NCBI GenBank assembly: GCA_015063655.1
Contig: SVTU01000030.1
Location: 1 to 13,002, forward strand
Source: Oscillospiraceae bacterium
Lineage (GTDB): Bacteria > Bacillota > Clostridia > Oscillospirales > CAG-272
Direction: 5' to 3'
Length of the DNA: 13,002 nucleotides
Shown: piece by piece, positions 1 through 8,862 of the stretch
Numbering within the stretch: position 1 is the first letter of the stretch
How the letters are laid out: the number at the start of each line of letters is the position of its first letter
Position numbers and translations under genes: made by a program
Notes under the pieces: model-generated
What the model was told of the DNA's origin: nothing
What the model saw: only the letters and a program-made list of their open reading frames with translations
Database searches by the model: none

Positions 1-3000
1 ACGTATGCCGCCGCATGGGCCTTCGGGAACATGTATTTGATCTTTTTACACGAGCCGATATACCAATCGGGCACGTTATGGGCACGCATCTCAGCCTCCC
101 ACTCGGGTGTCAGTCCCTTTCCCTTTCGCACGCTCTCCATGATCTTAAACGCCATGGCGTTTTCCATGCCGTAGCGGATCAGGTCAAGCATGATACCGTC
201 TCGTGTTCCGATCACCTTGGAAATGTCGCATATACCTGCCTTGATAAGGTCTTGGGCGTTACCCAGCCACACGTCAGTGCCGTGTGTCAGGCCCGAGATC
301 TGCAGCAGGTCGGCAAAGTTTTTGGGCTTAGCGTCCATCAGCACCTGCTGAATGAAGCGTGTGCCGAACTCGGGCAGGCCGTACGTGCCGATCTCCGTAT
401 CGATATCCTCGGGCGTCACGCCGAGCGACTTGGTGGAAAGAAACAGCTCGTAGACTGACTTATCATTCATTTTCACATCCATAACGCTGGTGTTGGAAAA
501 CTTTTCAAGATACTTATACTTGGTGGGGATATCGTGCCCCAGCTCGTCCAGCTTCAGGATGGTATCGTGCAGATAGGAAAACGCAAAGTGGGTGGTGACG
601 ATATCCGAATGGGGGTCGTCGGCGGGGTGCTGAACGGGGGTAAAATCATATACGTCATACTCTCTGGGCACAACGATGATACCGCCCGGGTGCTGACCCG
701 TGGTACGCTTCACGCCCACACAGCACTGAATGATGCGCTCCATTTCAGCCTTACCGATGCTCACACCCTTTGTCTCAAAGTATTTGGCAACAAAGCCAAA
801 CGCCGTTTTATCGGCAAGCGTGCCAAGCGTGCCTGCACGGAACACGTTTTCCGAGCCAAACAGCTCCTCGGTATATTTATGCACACGCCCCTGCACGTCA
901 CCCGAGAAGTTGAGGTCAATATCGGGGGACTTATCGCCAAAGAAGCCAAGGAAGGTCTCAAACGGAATATCATGCCCGTCGGCATTCATGCGCGTACCGC
1001 ATACGGGGCAATCCTTATCGTCAAGGTCAAAGCCCGAGCCAACACTGCCATCGGTGATAAACTCACTGTACTGACACTTGGGGCAATAGTAGTGCGGCGG
1101 CAAGGGATTGACCTCGGAGATACCAGACATGGAAGCCACGAGGGATGAGCCGACCGAGCCTCTTGAGCCAACAAGATAGCCCTGGCTCTCGCTATACCAC
1201 ACCAGCTTCTGTGCGATCATATACAGCACGGCAAAGCCGTTTTTGATGATGGACGTCAGCTCCTTATCCAAACGCTTGCGCACAAGCTCAGGCACGGGGT
1301 CGCCATACAGCCTCTTGGCATTTTCCCAGCACAGACGCTGCAGATCCTCCTCCGCCCCCTCCATGTTCGGCGTAAACGAGCCCTTCGGGATGGGACGGCA
1401 CTCCTCGATCATATCATTGATACGGTTGGTATTGGTGACAACGACCTCATAGGCCTTGTCCTTGCCGAGGTAGGAAAACTCCTCAAGCATCTCTTCTGTG
1501 GTTCGGAAGAATAGCCCAACGTCTCTGTCGGCATCCTTGAATTTCATGCCCGCAAGCAGGATCTTTCGGTATATCTCGTCCTCGGGATTGAGGAAATGAG
1601 CGTCACACGTAGCGCAAACGGGCTTGTTGTACGTTTCGCCCAGGGCCACAATGCGGCGGTTCAGCTCTCGCAAGCCCTCCTCGTCTGCCACCCTGCCCTC
1701 ATCCAGAAGAAAGCGGTTATTGCAAATGGGTTGGATCTCCAAATAATCGTAAAAGCTCACGATCTCCTCGATCTCAGCGGCGGGTCTATCCTCAAGAATC
1801 GCCGTAAACAGCTCACCCGCCTCACAGGCCGATCCGATGATCAAGCCCTCTCGGTACTTCTCCAGCTCCGTCTTGGGAATACGGGGATTGCGGCGGTAAT
1901 ATTTGAGGTAGCTATCCGAAATGAGACGGTAGAGATTCTTCATGCCCGTCTGATTCTTAACCAGAATGATCTGATGATACGGGCGAAGCTTAAGCGGGTC
2001 TGCCTTATTGCTCATATCGTTGGCAAGCTCGGCAAAATCCTTGATCTCCAGCTCCTTCATCTGCTCTTCCATCTTAAAGAAGATCATAGCCAGCATTTCG
2101 GCGTCGTCGCAGGCTCGGTGGTGATGGAAGTCGCCCAGTCCGTAATGCTCGGCAAGCAGATTGAGCTTGTGGGATTTTAAATCGGGATTGAGATAGCGTG
2201 AGAGTGCTACCGTATCAAGATACGGCAGGTCAAAGGGGATGCCGAGGCTATTGGCGGCGGCACGCAAGAAGCCCGTATCGAAATCCGCATTGTGAGCAAT
2301 GAGCATGCGTCCGTCCACAAATTGCAAAAATTCGGGAAGCACCTCGTCTATGGTGCGGGCATCGGCCACCATCTCATCGGTGATCGACGTGAGTCGTGTG
2401 ATCGTCTCCGGAATGGGCATCTCGGGATTGACGAAGGTATTGTAACGCTCCAGCACCTCTCCCTTGCGGATCAGCACCGCACCGATCTCGGTGATCTTAC
2501 AGGTGGTGGGTGAAAGCCCTGTAGTCTCCAGGTCAAACACCACAAATTCATCGTCAAAGCCACCGCCGTACGTACCGTTAACGGCCGTGGCGGTATCGTT
2601 GACGAAGTACGCCTCCATACCGTAAATGACCTTCATACCCGTCTTGTCGGATGCCAGCATTGCCTCGGGAAAGCCCTGTACGTTTCCGTGGTCGGTGATG
2701 GCCACGGCGGGGTGCCCCCACTTTTGGGCGGTCTTGACCGCCACGTCCGAGGGAATCAGGGCATCCATGTTGGACATATTGGTATGTAAATGAAGCTCCA
2801 CGCGCTTCACGGGAGCGTCATCCTTACGCATATTGGAGGAAATGGCGGCGATCTCCGTGAATTGCAGATACAGCTCGTTATCGTTACGCTCGTTCTTGGT
2901 ATAGCCGTGAACGGCAAGGCAGGCACCCACCTTGATCTGTGAGCCGATCTCCTTCGCCTCCTCGGGCGAAACGCCGTAACGCTTGCAATATATAGAAGAA

Positions 3001-3896
3001 TTGCCGTCAAACAAGCCGATGGAAATATTAAACTTATCCCCCTGTCGGTTGGCCTCGGAGGTATAGGAGAACACGTCTCCCACAAAGCAAATGTTCTTAA
3101 CGGCACGGCTGACCGTGGCAATCGGAACGGGGGCAATGGTAAACGGCTCGCCCACAAGGTAAGACGGAGCGGACAGATCAAAGGAACGACAGCCGATGCG
3201 GTAGTCCTTGGGGTCGTCTATACCCGACGGCAGATCATATTCGTACACCGAGGCAAGGCGAGGCAAAGCAGGCTCGGTCTCCTCGGCGGAGGCAGAGCGG
3301 CGTTCCGCCTCATACTGGCTGGCGTGGGTATCGTACTGCCTCTCGGCAGCGGCAATCTGTCGGTCAAGCTCCTCAAGTCGGCTTCTTCTGGCCTCCTCGC
3401 TCTCCGTGTTCACACGGTCGGAATGACACAGATGCACCGATACCGTAATACCGAACTCACTCATGATGATGTTTTCGATCACACGGGGCGTGCGAGCATC
3501 GTCAAGGAGCATCACACCGCTTGGCGAAAACGGTATGGTAATCGTCAGCTCCCCGTCAAACAGCTCGTAGGTATAATCCGAGAAAAAGCCTCGGGCTACC
3601 ACACCCACAAGCTCTGCCTCGGTGAGGATCTCGGGAACGTATTCATAGGTAAAGCCCTCAGCAGGATAGCTTGGCAAAATGCGGAAGCTTCGCAGATCGT
3701 AGACCTGCGCCACCTGCGCCTCAAGGGCATACAGCCTCTGCTTTTTGATCACAGAGGGAAAGGATGCCCGAACCTCAAGCATCCTCCTTTCCTTATCCAC
3801 ACGGGAGGATATGACGCTACCCTCCCGAAGTATCTCTTCAAATTCGGGGGGCGGCGTGTACTTTGTTAACAGCTGCAACAGTGTTTTTTGTGCCAC
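1..3896 (-). CDS. polC: DNA polymerase III PolC-type alpha subunit with 3'-5' exonuclease (3' end outside window)
   Basis: This is the replicative DNA polymerase of low-GC Gram-positives, which carries its own proofreading exonuclease. I read 1298 codons in an intact frame. By comparison with Bacillus PolC (about 1440 residues), something under 200 C-terminal residues lie beyond the left edge. Visible domains in order: an N-terminal region (1-160), a charged, probably coiled linker (about 160-216), an OB-like region (about 225-345), a PHP domain starting near 364 with HLHT (H369, H371), an inserted DEDDh exonuclease (D455, E457, H593, D598), the rest of PHP, then the polymerase core. The core has GSRGSVGSS near 912, a four-Cys zinc site (C938, C941, C963, C966), palm aspartates in PDIDLNFS (D992, D994) and LKLDELGH (D1117), and GQHPGG near 1065. 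The last visible motif is KAHAAAY. The start is GTG at 3896 because AAAGGAG sits 7 bases upstream. The next in-frame ATG has its purine tract directly abutting it. polC begins 27 bases after ispG and is probably its cotranscribed partner. Function is certain; the extreme N-terminus is slightly less so. Confidence 0.97.
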   Translation of the reverse strand, partial: MAQKTLLQLLTKYTPPPEFEEILREGSVISSRVDKERRMLEVRASFPSVIKKQRLYALEAQVAQVYDLRSFRILPSYPAEGFTYEYVPEILTEAELVGVVARGFFSDYTYELFDGELTITIPFSPSGVMLLDDARTPRVIENIIMSEFGITVSVHLCHSDRVNTESEEARRSRLEELDRQIAAAERQYDTHASQYEAERRSASAEETEPALPRLASVYEYDLPSGIDDPKDYRIGCRSFDLSAPSYLVGEPFTIAPVPIATVSRAVKNICFVGDVFSYTSEANRQGDKFNISIGLFDGNSSIYCKRYGVSPEEAKEIGSQIKVGACLAVHGYTKNERNDNELYLQFTEIAAISSNMRKDDAPVKRVELHLHTNMSNMDALIPSDVAVKTAQKWGHPAVAITDHGNVQGFPEAMLASDKTGMKVIYGMEAYFVNDTATAVNGTYGGGFDDEFVVFDLETTGLSPTTCKITEIGAVLIRKGEVLERYNTFVNPEMPIPETITRLTSITDEMVADARTIDEVLPEFLQFVDGRMLIAHNADFDTGFLRAAANSLGIPFDLPYLDTVALSRYLNPDLKSHKLNLLAEHYGLGDFHHHRACDDAEMLAMIFFKMEEQMKELEIKDFAELANDMSNKADPLKLRPYHQIILVKNQTGMKNLYRLISDSYLKYYRRNPRIPKTELEKYREGLIIGSACEAGELFTAILEDRPAAEIEEIVSFYDYLEIQPICNNRFLLDEGRVADEEGLRELNRRIVALGETYNKPVCATCDAHFLNPEDEIYRKILLAGMKFKDADRDVGLFFRTTEEMLEEFSYLGKDKAYEVVVTNTNRINDMIEECRPIPKGSFTPNMEGAEEDLQRLCWENAKRLYGDPVPELVRKRLDKELTSIIKNGFAVLYMIAQKLVWYSESQGYLVGSRGSVGSSLVASMSGISEVNPLPPHYYCPKCQYSEFITDGSVGSGFDLDDKDCPVCGTRMNADGHDIPFETFLGFFGDKSPDIDLNFSGDVQGRVHKYTEELFGSENVFRAGTLGTLADKTAFGFVAKYFETKGVSIGKAEMERIIQCCVGVKRTTGQHPGGIIVVPREYDVYDFTPVQHPADDPHSDIVTTHFAFSYLHDTILKLDELGHDIPTKYKYLEKFSNTSVMDVKMNDKSVYELFLSTKSLGVTPEDIDTEIGTYGLPEFGTRFIQQVLMDAKPKNFADLLQISGLTHGTDVWLGNAQDLIKAGICDISKVIGTRDGIMLDLIRYGMENAMAFKIMESVRKGKGLTPEWEAEMRAHNVPDWYIGSCKKIKYMFPKAHAAAY

Positions 3897-3903
3897 GCTC
3901 GTT

Positions 3904-3910
3904 CTCCTTT
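3904..3910 (-). promoter_or_regulatory. Ribosome binding site of polC
   Basis: AAAGGAG lies in the 27-base gap between the ispG stop and polC, with 7 bases between GGAG and the GTG at 3896. It decides the polC start, because no ATG is available in a suitable position. Confidence 0.8.
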
Positions 3911-3923
3911 ATGGTTTCTTTGC

Positions 3924-5018
3924 TCAGCTCAGCTTATCGGCGTACATAAGCTTGATCTCCTCGATAAGCGATGCGACGATGGCATCCTCGGGGATCTTGT
4001 GAACGATCTCGCCCTTGCGGATCAGCACGGCCTCTCCCTTGCCGCCCGCAATACCGATATCCGCCTCTCTTGCCTCTCCCGGACCATTGACGATACAGCC
4101 CATGAGAGCCACCTTAATGGGAAGGGACATCAGCTTTTCCCTTCGTGCGGCAGTCTCAAACTCCTGCACAAGCGAGATCAGATCGATCTTGGTTCGGCCG
4201 CAGGTCGGACAGCTCACGATATTCATGCCGCACTGCCCCTCAATGCCGAGAGAACGCAAAATGTTGGTTGCCGCCTGCGCCTCCTCCTCGGGCTTGTCCG
4301 TCAGCGACACGCGAATGGTATCGCCAATGCCGTCGCACAGCAGAGAACCGATGCCGATGGCACTCTTGATCGAGCCGATTTCTCGGCTTCCCGCCTCAGT
4401 TACACCAAGGTGCAACGGGTAGTCGCACATCTGCGAAAGCATGCGGTTGGCCTGAATCATACGCAAGGGATCGGATGCCTTGATGGACACCACGATATTC
4501 TCAAAATCAAACCGCTCCAGCAAGGACATATGATACTGCGCACTCTCGCACAGTGCCTCTGCCGTGGGCGAGCCGTGCTTAGCCAAGATGCTCTTTTCAA
4601 GCGACCCTGCGTTGACACCGATGCGAATGGGCACGCAGTGCGCCTGACAGGCACGCACCACCTCATGCACACGGTCATCCGAGCCGATGTTGCCGGGGTT
4701 GATTCTGATCTTATCCACACCGACCTCGGCACACCGAACAGCCACGCGGTGGTCAAAATGAATATCCGCTACGATAGGAACGGTAACGCCCATGTTCTTT
4801 AAGTGAACGATGGTGTCGGCCGCCTCTATGTCGGGCACGGTAATGCGCACGATATCACAGCCCTTGGCCACAAGGGAGCGCACCTGACGCAGCGTGGCGT
4901 CCTTATCATGCGTATCCGTGTTGGTCATGGACTGAATGGCAATGTGAGAGTCACCGCCAATATAGATATCTCCCACTGCTATTTTTTTCGTTTTACGTCT
5001 GATCTCATTGTAATTCAT
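3924..5018 (-). CDS. ispG: 4-hydroxy-3-methylbut-2-enyl diphosphate synthase (IspG/GcpE)
   Basis: IspG catalyses the penultimate step of the MEP isoprenoid pathway, reducing methylerythritol cyclodiphosphate to HMBPP with a [4Fe-4S] cluster. The protein has 364 residues, the usual length of the short bacterial form. It opens with the N-terminal TIM-barrel motif IQSMTNTDT (28-36) and continues with VADIHFDHR (83-91) and KIRINPGNIG (103-112). The C-terminal cluster domain carries SCPTCGRT (C270, C273) and GCIVNGPGEA (C308, E315), which match the three Cys and one Glu cluster ligands of the family. The ATG at 5018 is separated from the rseP stop by one base and has no clear Shine-Dalgarno, so translation is probably coupled to rseP. 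Together with dxr in the same operon it supplies precursors used by UppS. The order rseP-ispG-polC is a clostridial arrangement as far as I know. Confidence 0.97.
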   Translation of the reverse strand: MNYNEIRRKTKKIAVGDIYIGGDSHIAIQSMTNTDTHDKDATLRQVRSLVAKGCDIVRITVPDIEAADTIVHLKNMGVTVPIVADIHFDHRVAVRCAEVGVDKIRINPGNIGSDDRVHEVVRACQAHCVPIRIGVNAGSLEKSILAKHGSPTAEALCESAQYHMSLLERFDFENIVVSIKASDPLRMIQANRMLSQMCDYPLHLGVTEAGSREIGSIKSAIGIGSLLCDGIGDTIRVSLTDKPEEEAQAATNILRSLGIEGQCGMNIVSCPTCGRTKIDLISLVQEFETAARREKLMSLPIKVALMGCIVNGPGEAREADIGIAGGKGEAVLIRKGEIVHKIPEDAIVASLIEEIKLMYADKLS

Positions 5019-5019
5019 A

Positions 5020-6051
5020 CTACTTTACTATCAACTGAATGATATCCTTTACTGAAATGATCGCCATAAAGGCAAGCAGGATCAGCAATCCCGCTACGTT
5101 AATATAGGTCTCCACCTTCCTTGGCAGGGGCTTATGACGTATACCCTCCAGAATAAGCAGAGCAAAGCGTCCGCCGTCAAGGGCGGGAAAGGGCAACAGA
5201 TTGAACACACCGAGGTTAATGGAGATCACGCACACAACGTAGGCAAGGGTCTCGATGCCCTGCTTGGCGGCGTCGCCCACCACGCTCGTCACGCCCACAG
5301 GGCCCGACACCGCCTGCATGCCGTATTTTCCCGTCAGCAGATTAAAGACGGAATCATACACCATCTTCACGGTGGACAGCGAGCGCCAAAAGGAGTGCTT
5401 GATATAATTGCCAAATGTCTCGGGGGCACGGTAGAGGCGGAAGTCCATCTCGCCGAACACCACGCCGCTTTCCTCAAAATTGCCAAACACCACGTCCTCC
5501 ACAACGACTGTCTCGCCGTCACGGATCACGGTAACGTCAACGGGCTTATCTCCCTGGTTCATGATCTCATAGACCAGCTCGTTTCCCGTGTGGACACGCA
5601 CACGCCCCACCTTGGTGACGGTATCGTCCACGCAAAGCACCTGCGAGCTGACCGAATTCTCTGTAAACTCACCGATCTGCGTGGAGACCAGCGTTTTGCC
5701 CGAAAACACCAAGATCGCCATCAAAAGAAAGCCAAGGATCAGATTCATCAAAGCACCCGCCACCACGATACCCATACGCTTGGGTATGCTCTTGTGGCAG
5801 AAGGCGTTGGGATCATCACTGTCCTCGTCCTCCCCCGCCATGCTGACGTAACCGCCGATGGGCAACGCACGGAGAGCGTATTTGGTTTGGCTCTTTTTTG
5901 AGGTACGATGCCAAAGCTCGGGTCCCATACCGATGGAGAATTCGTTCACCGTCACACGGAACAAACGAGCCGCCAAAAAGTGTCCGCCCTCGTGAATAAA
6001 GATCAGCAAGCCGAACATCAACAATGCGATCAAAATATACAATACGGTCAT
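5020..6051 (-). CDS. rseP: RseP/RasP-type site-2 intramembrane zinc metalloprotease
   Basis: This M50-family protease cleaves substrates within the membrane, for example anti-sigma factors and signal-peptide remnants in relatives. Its own substrate cannot be read from the sequence. The 343 residues begin with a membrane segment holding the zinc motif HEGGH (H20, E21, H24). A second hydrophobic segment follows at about 93-117, then one PDZ-like region at about 125-195. The third zinc ligand is in the NLLPFPALDGGR motif (D292), and a last membrane segment lies at about 317-335. The length fits Gram-positive RasP with a single PDZ; E. coli RseP has two. The ATG at 6051 has AGAGG 8 bases upstream. 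The gene follows dxr by 49 bases and leads directly into ispG, with TAG and ATG one base apart. The position between dxr and the polC end of the operon matches rasP in Bacillus. All metal ligands are present, so it should be active. Confidence 0.95.
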   Translation of the reverse strand: MTVLYILIALLMFGLLIFIHEGGHFLAARLFRVTVNEFSIGMGPELWHRTSKKSQTKYALRALPIGGYVSMAGEDEDSDDPNAFCHKSIPKRMGIVVAGALMNLILGFLLMAILVFSGKTLVSTQIGEFTENSVSSQVLCVDDTVTKVGRVRVHTGNELVYEIMNQGDKPVDVTVIRDGETVVVEDVVFGNFEESGVVFGEMDFRLYRAPETFGNYIKHSFWRSLSTVKMVYDSVFNLLTGKYGMQAVSGPVGVTSVVGDAAKQGIETLAYVVCVISINLGVFNLLPFPALDGGRFALLILEGIRHKPLPRKVETYINVAGLLILLAFMAIISVKDIIQLIVK

Positions 6052-6100
6052 CTTAAAAACCTCTTGATTGGAAAATAGGCGTCAATTCCCTGCCGCTTGG

Positions 6101-7255
6101 TCACCCGATACAGGCACTTGCCCGCTCTCTTGCCTCTCTGTCACACAAAAGGATCTCCTCAAGCGTATGACAGCCCTTAGCCTTCTCCTTCATATCGTCC
6201 ACCACACGGCAGACCGTATCCGTAATGCCGCAGAAGGCAAGCTTACGGGATAGGAAGGCCGCCACCGCCACCTCGTTGGCGGCATTGAGAACGGCGGGCA
6301 CAGAGCCGCCCATGCCGATCGCCTCCTGTGCTATGCGCAGCAGGGCAAAGGTCTCGGTATCGGGCTTCTCAAAGGTAAGGGCCGACAGCGCCGTCAGATC
6401 CAAAGGCTCGATCACGGCCTCGGTTCGCTCGGGATACGTCAGCGCATACTGAGCGCACAGGCGCATATCGGGTACGGAAAGCTGAGCAATGACGCTGTTA
6501 TCAATATATTCCACCATGGAATGAATTATACTCTGTCTGTGCACCACAACCTTGACCTGCTCTGCCGACACGCCGAACAGGTGCACCGCCTCAATGACCT
6601 CAAAGCCCTTGTTCATCAGCGTGGCACTGTCAATGGTGATCTTAGCCCCCATCTTCCACGTGGGATGTGCCAAGGCCTGCTCCACGGTAATGGTTGACAG
6701 CTGGTCTCTCCTTCGGCCAAAGAACGGGCCGCCCGACGCCGTCAGCCAAAGGGTCTTGACCTCCTTAGGGTGACCTGCGTGCAGGCACTGAAAAATGGCA
6801 CTGTGCTCGCTGTCCACGGGCAAAATAGCCACGCCCCTCTCACGGGCACGGGACATCACAAGCTCTCCCGCCACCACAAGCGATTCCTTATTGGCCAAGG
6901 CCAAGCGTGTACCGCTCTCGATCACGGCAAGCGTAGGAGCAAGCCCTACCTCGCCAATGATGGAATTGAGCACCACGTCGCTCTCGGAGCATGCGATCAT
7001 CTCGCAAATGCCCTTCTCTCCCGCCAGCACCTTAGTCGGCGTATCGGCCAGGCGCAGGCGAAGCTCCGATGCCGCCTTCTCGTTCGCCATGGCACAGTAG
7101 GGTACCCGAAAGCGTCTTGCTAAGCTCTCGATGCGTACGGCATCGGTATTGGCACTAAGGCCCGTTACGGCACAGCCGTTCTTCTCGGCAACGTCCACGC
7201 CCTGCATACCGACAGAGCCCGTGGCACCGAGGATCATCATTCTCTTTTGCTCCAT
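6101..7255 (-). CDS. dxr: 1-deoxy-D-xylulose 5-phosphate reductoisomerase
   Basis: Dxr converts DXP to 2-C-methyl-D-erythritol 4-phosphate with NADPH, the committed step of the MEP pathway. With the ATG at 7255 the protein has 384 residues, the normal length. Visible motifs are the NADPH-binding LGATGSVG (9-16), ALANKESLV (119-127), PVDSEHSAIFQ with metal ligands D148 and E150, the flexible-loop region HPTWKMG (197-203), TIDSATLMNKGFEVIEA with metal ligand E219, and HRQSIIHSMVEY (239-250). The frame remains open 20 codons further upstream, to 7315, but that would overlap cdsA. The inner ATG has GGAGAGGG just ahead and yields the standard N-terminus, so I chose it. One small oddity is that the conserved SGGPF is followed by Phe (179), where most relatives I recall have Arg. 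It lies 11 bases after cdsA. Confidence 0.96.
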   Translation of the reverse strand: MEQKRMMILGATGSVGMQGVDVAEKNGCAVTGLSANTDAVRIESLARRFRVPYCAMANEKAASELRLRLADTPTKVLAGEKGICEMIACSESDVVLNSIIGEVGLAPTLAVIESGTRLALANKESLVVAGELVMSRARERGVAILPVDSEHSAIFQCLHAGHPKEVKTLWLTASGGPFFGRRRDQLSTITVEQALAHPTWKMGAKITIDSATLMNKGFEVIEAVHLFGVSAEQVKVVVHRQSIIHSMVEYIDNSVIAQLSVPDMRLCAQYALTYPERTEAVIEPLDLTALSALTFEKPDTETFALLRIAQEAIGMGGSVPAVLNAANEVAVAAFLSRKLAFCGITDTVCRVVDDMKEKAKGCHTLEEILLCDREARERASACIG

Positions 7256-7257
7256 AT

Positions 7258-7265
7258 CCCTCTCC
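7258..7265 (-). promoter_or_regulatory. Ribosome binding site that sets the dxr start
   Basis: GGAGAGGG fills most of the 11-base gap between the cdsA stop and the ATG at 7255, with 6 bases from GGAG to the ATG. It supports the shorter dxr frame over the longer one that starts inside cdsA. Confidence 0.75.
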
Positions 7266-7266
7266 G

Positions 7267-8106
7267 TCAAATCAAGGCTATGCCCGTCAGCACGCTGAAC
7301 ACACAGATAGCGCACAAGCCGAGCGAAACGGACAAAATGGAATCAAAGCGATCCAGCACGCCGCCGTGCCCCGGGAAGATCTTGCCAAAATCCTTAATGC
7401 CGTAATGTCTCTTGATGACCGACATGATCAGATCTCCCACCTGCGAAATGACCGAAATGATCAGTCCGCTGACCGCAAGGAACACGAAATTGGGATTGCC
7501 GCCAAAGAAGCTCTTGACGATGATACCGAACACAATGAAGCCAAGAATACAGAACACAATGCCGCCAAGGCTTCCCTCCACCGTCTTCTTGGGGCTGACC
7601 TCAGGGATCAGCTTATGCTTGCCAAGGAGAACTCCGCAAAAATACGCAAACGTATCGGTCACCCATGCCCCGATAAAGACAAGCAGGTACAGATGACGTC
7701 CCATTTCGGTGAAATCGTGAATGTAAATGATCGCATTGAGTGCCGTCAGCACGTACAGTGCCATCGTAAACGCCACCAGAGCGTCGGCGTACGACAGATT
7801 GCCGTGCGACGTGACCACCAGCACAAAGACATACAAAAGATACAGCACGGCACACAAAAAGGCGATCATGGCAACCGTGGTACGTGTGGGCAACAGCCGC
7901 ATCAAAAACGGAAATGCCACCGCCGCCGCATAGAGGGGCAGTGTCAGATACAGCTTGCGCCCAAAGCCCAAGCACATGAACAGCTCATACAGTGCGATCA
8001 CGCTGACAACGGCCACCGCTCCGCTAAAGACGAGCGTATCTGCCAAAAGCAGACACGGGATCATCACGCAAATAGCAACAATCGAGGTAATAATTCTCTT
8101 TACCAT
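7267..8106 (-). CDS. cdsA: Phosphatidate cytidylyltransferase (CDP-diacylglycerol synthase)
   Basis: CdsA joins CTP and phosphatidic acid to give CDP-diacylglycerol, the precursor of all bacterial phospholipid head groups, in the cytoplasmic membrane. The 279 residues form about eight hydrophobic segments. The family signature is complete at 229-253 (S-x-x-KR-x4-KD-x-G-x-x-x-PGHGG-x-x-DR), ending in HGGVLDR. The upstream motifs GAWVTDTFAY (146-155) and SPKKTVEGSLGG (171-182) are also typical. The ATG at 8106 is preceded by AAGGAG, which overlaps the uppS stop codon (TAAGGAG), giving a gap of only 9 bases. Length and domain content are normal. It sits between uppS and dxr, as in Bacillus and most Clostridia, and is clearly part of one transcription unit. 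Confidence 0.96.
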   Translation of the reverse strand: MVKRIITSIVAICVMIPCLLLADTLVFSGAVAVVSVIALYELFMCLGFGRKLYLTLPLYAAAVAFPFLMRLLPTRTTVAMIAFLCAVLYLLYVFVLVVTSHGNLSYADALVAFTMALYVLTALNAIIYIHDFTEMGRHLYLLVFIGAWVTDTFAYFCGVLLGKHKLIPEVSPKKTVEGSLGGIVFCILGFIVFGIIVKSFFGGNPNFVFLAVSGLIISVISQVGDLIMSVIKRHYGIKDFGKIFPGHGGVLDRFDSILSVSLGLCAICVFSVLTGIALI

Positions 8107-8115
8107 AGCTTCTCC

Positions 8116-8841
8116 TTACACACCGCCGAAGCGACGTTTTCTTTGTGCAAAGCTGTCAAGTGCCGCATCGACGTCCTTTCCCTTGAAATCAGGCCACAGC
8201 ACGTCGGTAAAATACAGCTCGGCATACGCACTTTGCCAAAGCAAAAAATTCGATATACGAAGGTCGCCGCCCGTACGCACGATAAGATCGGGCTCGGGCG
8301 AGCCTGCCGTATACACACAGGCGTTGATATCCTCCTCCGTCACGTGCGTCCTTCCCTGCTCAAGAAGAGCGTTGACAGCATGAACGATCTCGCTCCGCCC
8401 CCCGTAGTTGAGGGCAAGATACACCGTGTACCCTTTATGGGCGGACTCCGCCTCGATCGCATCCATCTTGTCTCTGAGCTTATCGGAAAAGACCGAGCGG
8501 TCACCGATAAAGACAAAGCGGACGTCATTTTGGGCAAGCCTCTTGCGGCAGGTATCCAAATACGAATCCAGCAGATGCAAGATCGCATCCACCTCCTTTT
8601 TCGGGCGCTTCCAATTCTCCGTGGAGAACACATAGAAGGTCATCGCTCGAATACCCTTATGGCAACAGTAATCCATGACGTCCTCAAAGGTCTGCGCTCC
8701 GAATTTATGACCGTATTCTCTGGGCATGCCCCGCCTTTTAGCCCATCTGCCGTTGCCGTCCATGATAAAGCCCACGTGCTCTGGCAGGACCTTGGCTTCC
8801 TCTTGCGTTTTATCTCGTTCACTCATGTTCACAGTCGGCAC
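8116..8841 (-). CDS. uppS: Isoprenyl transferase, undecaprenyl diphosphate synthase (cis-prenyltransferase)
   Basis: UppS condenses isopentenyl diphosphate onto farnesyl diphosphate in cis to make the C55 carrier lipid of peptidoglycan and other wall polymers. The 241 residues (from the GTG start) contain FIMDGNGRWAKRRG with the catalytic Asp at 28, FSTENWKRP (72-80), LNYGGRSEI (144-152), and the C-terminal RTGGDLRISNFLLWQSAYAEL segment (189-209) followed by WPDF. The start is uncertain. GTG at 8841 has GAGGAG 10 bases upstream. An ATG five codons later (8826) has no ribosome binding site at a suitable distance. The first 20 residues are outside the conserved core, so either start gives a full enzyme. 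A hairpin lies between it and frr. Its substrate precursors come from the pathway of dxr and ispG downstream. Confidence 0.95.
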   Translation of the reverse strand: MPTVNMSERDKTQEEAKVLPEHVGFIMDGNGRWAKRRGMPREYGHKFGAQTFEDVMDYCCHKGIRAMTFYVFSTENWKRPKKEVDAILHLLDSYLDTCRKRLAQNDVRFVFIGDRSVFSDKLRDKMDAIEAESAHKGYTVYLALNYGGRSEIVHAVNALLEQGRTHVTEEDINACVYTAGSPEPDLIVRTGGDLRISNFLLWQSAYAELYFTDVLWPDFKGKDVDAALDSFAQRKRRFGGV

Positions 8842-8851
8842 AGGCGTGCCA

Positions 8852-8857
8852 CTCCTC
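8852..8857 (-). promoter_or_regulatory. Ribosome binding site favouring the GTG start of uppS
   Basis: GAGGAG is 10 bases before the GTG at 8841 and 25 before the ATG at 8826. It is the only purine-rich site in the gap, and it lies about five bases after the frr-uppS hairpin, close enough for the hairpin to affect its access. Confidence 0.6.
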
Positions 8858-8862
8858 TACAT

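Noticed and set aside
15..3869. Several plus-strand open frames of 70 to 204 codons across the polC region, plus a short minus-strand one near 2807-3181.
   Set aside because: The minus strand carries one uninterrupted PolC frame from 3896 to the window edge with all catalytic motifs. The others are shadows.
3888..4802. A 304-codon plus-strand open frame opposite ispG.
   Set aside because: It is antisense to a complete ispG with all cluster ligands, and its translation shows no recognisable domain or believable composition.
5134..5901. A 255-codon plus-strand open frame opposite rseP.
   Set aside because: It is antisense to a complete RseP with its zinc ligands, with a His-rich composition and no recognisable domain.
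7256..7315. A longer dxr start at 7315, 20 codons upstream.
   Set aside because: It would overlap the cdsA end by 49 bases, adds residues outside the family's normal N-terminus, and ignores the ribosome binding site in front of the ATG at 7255.
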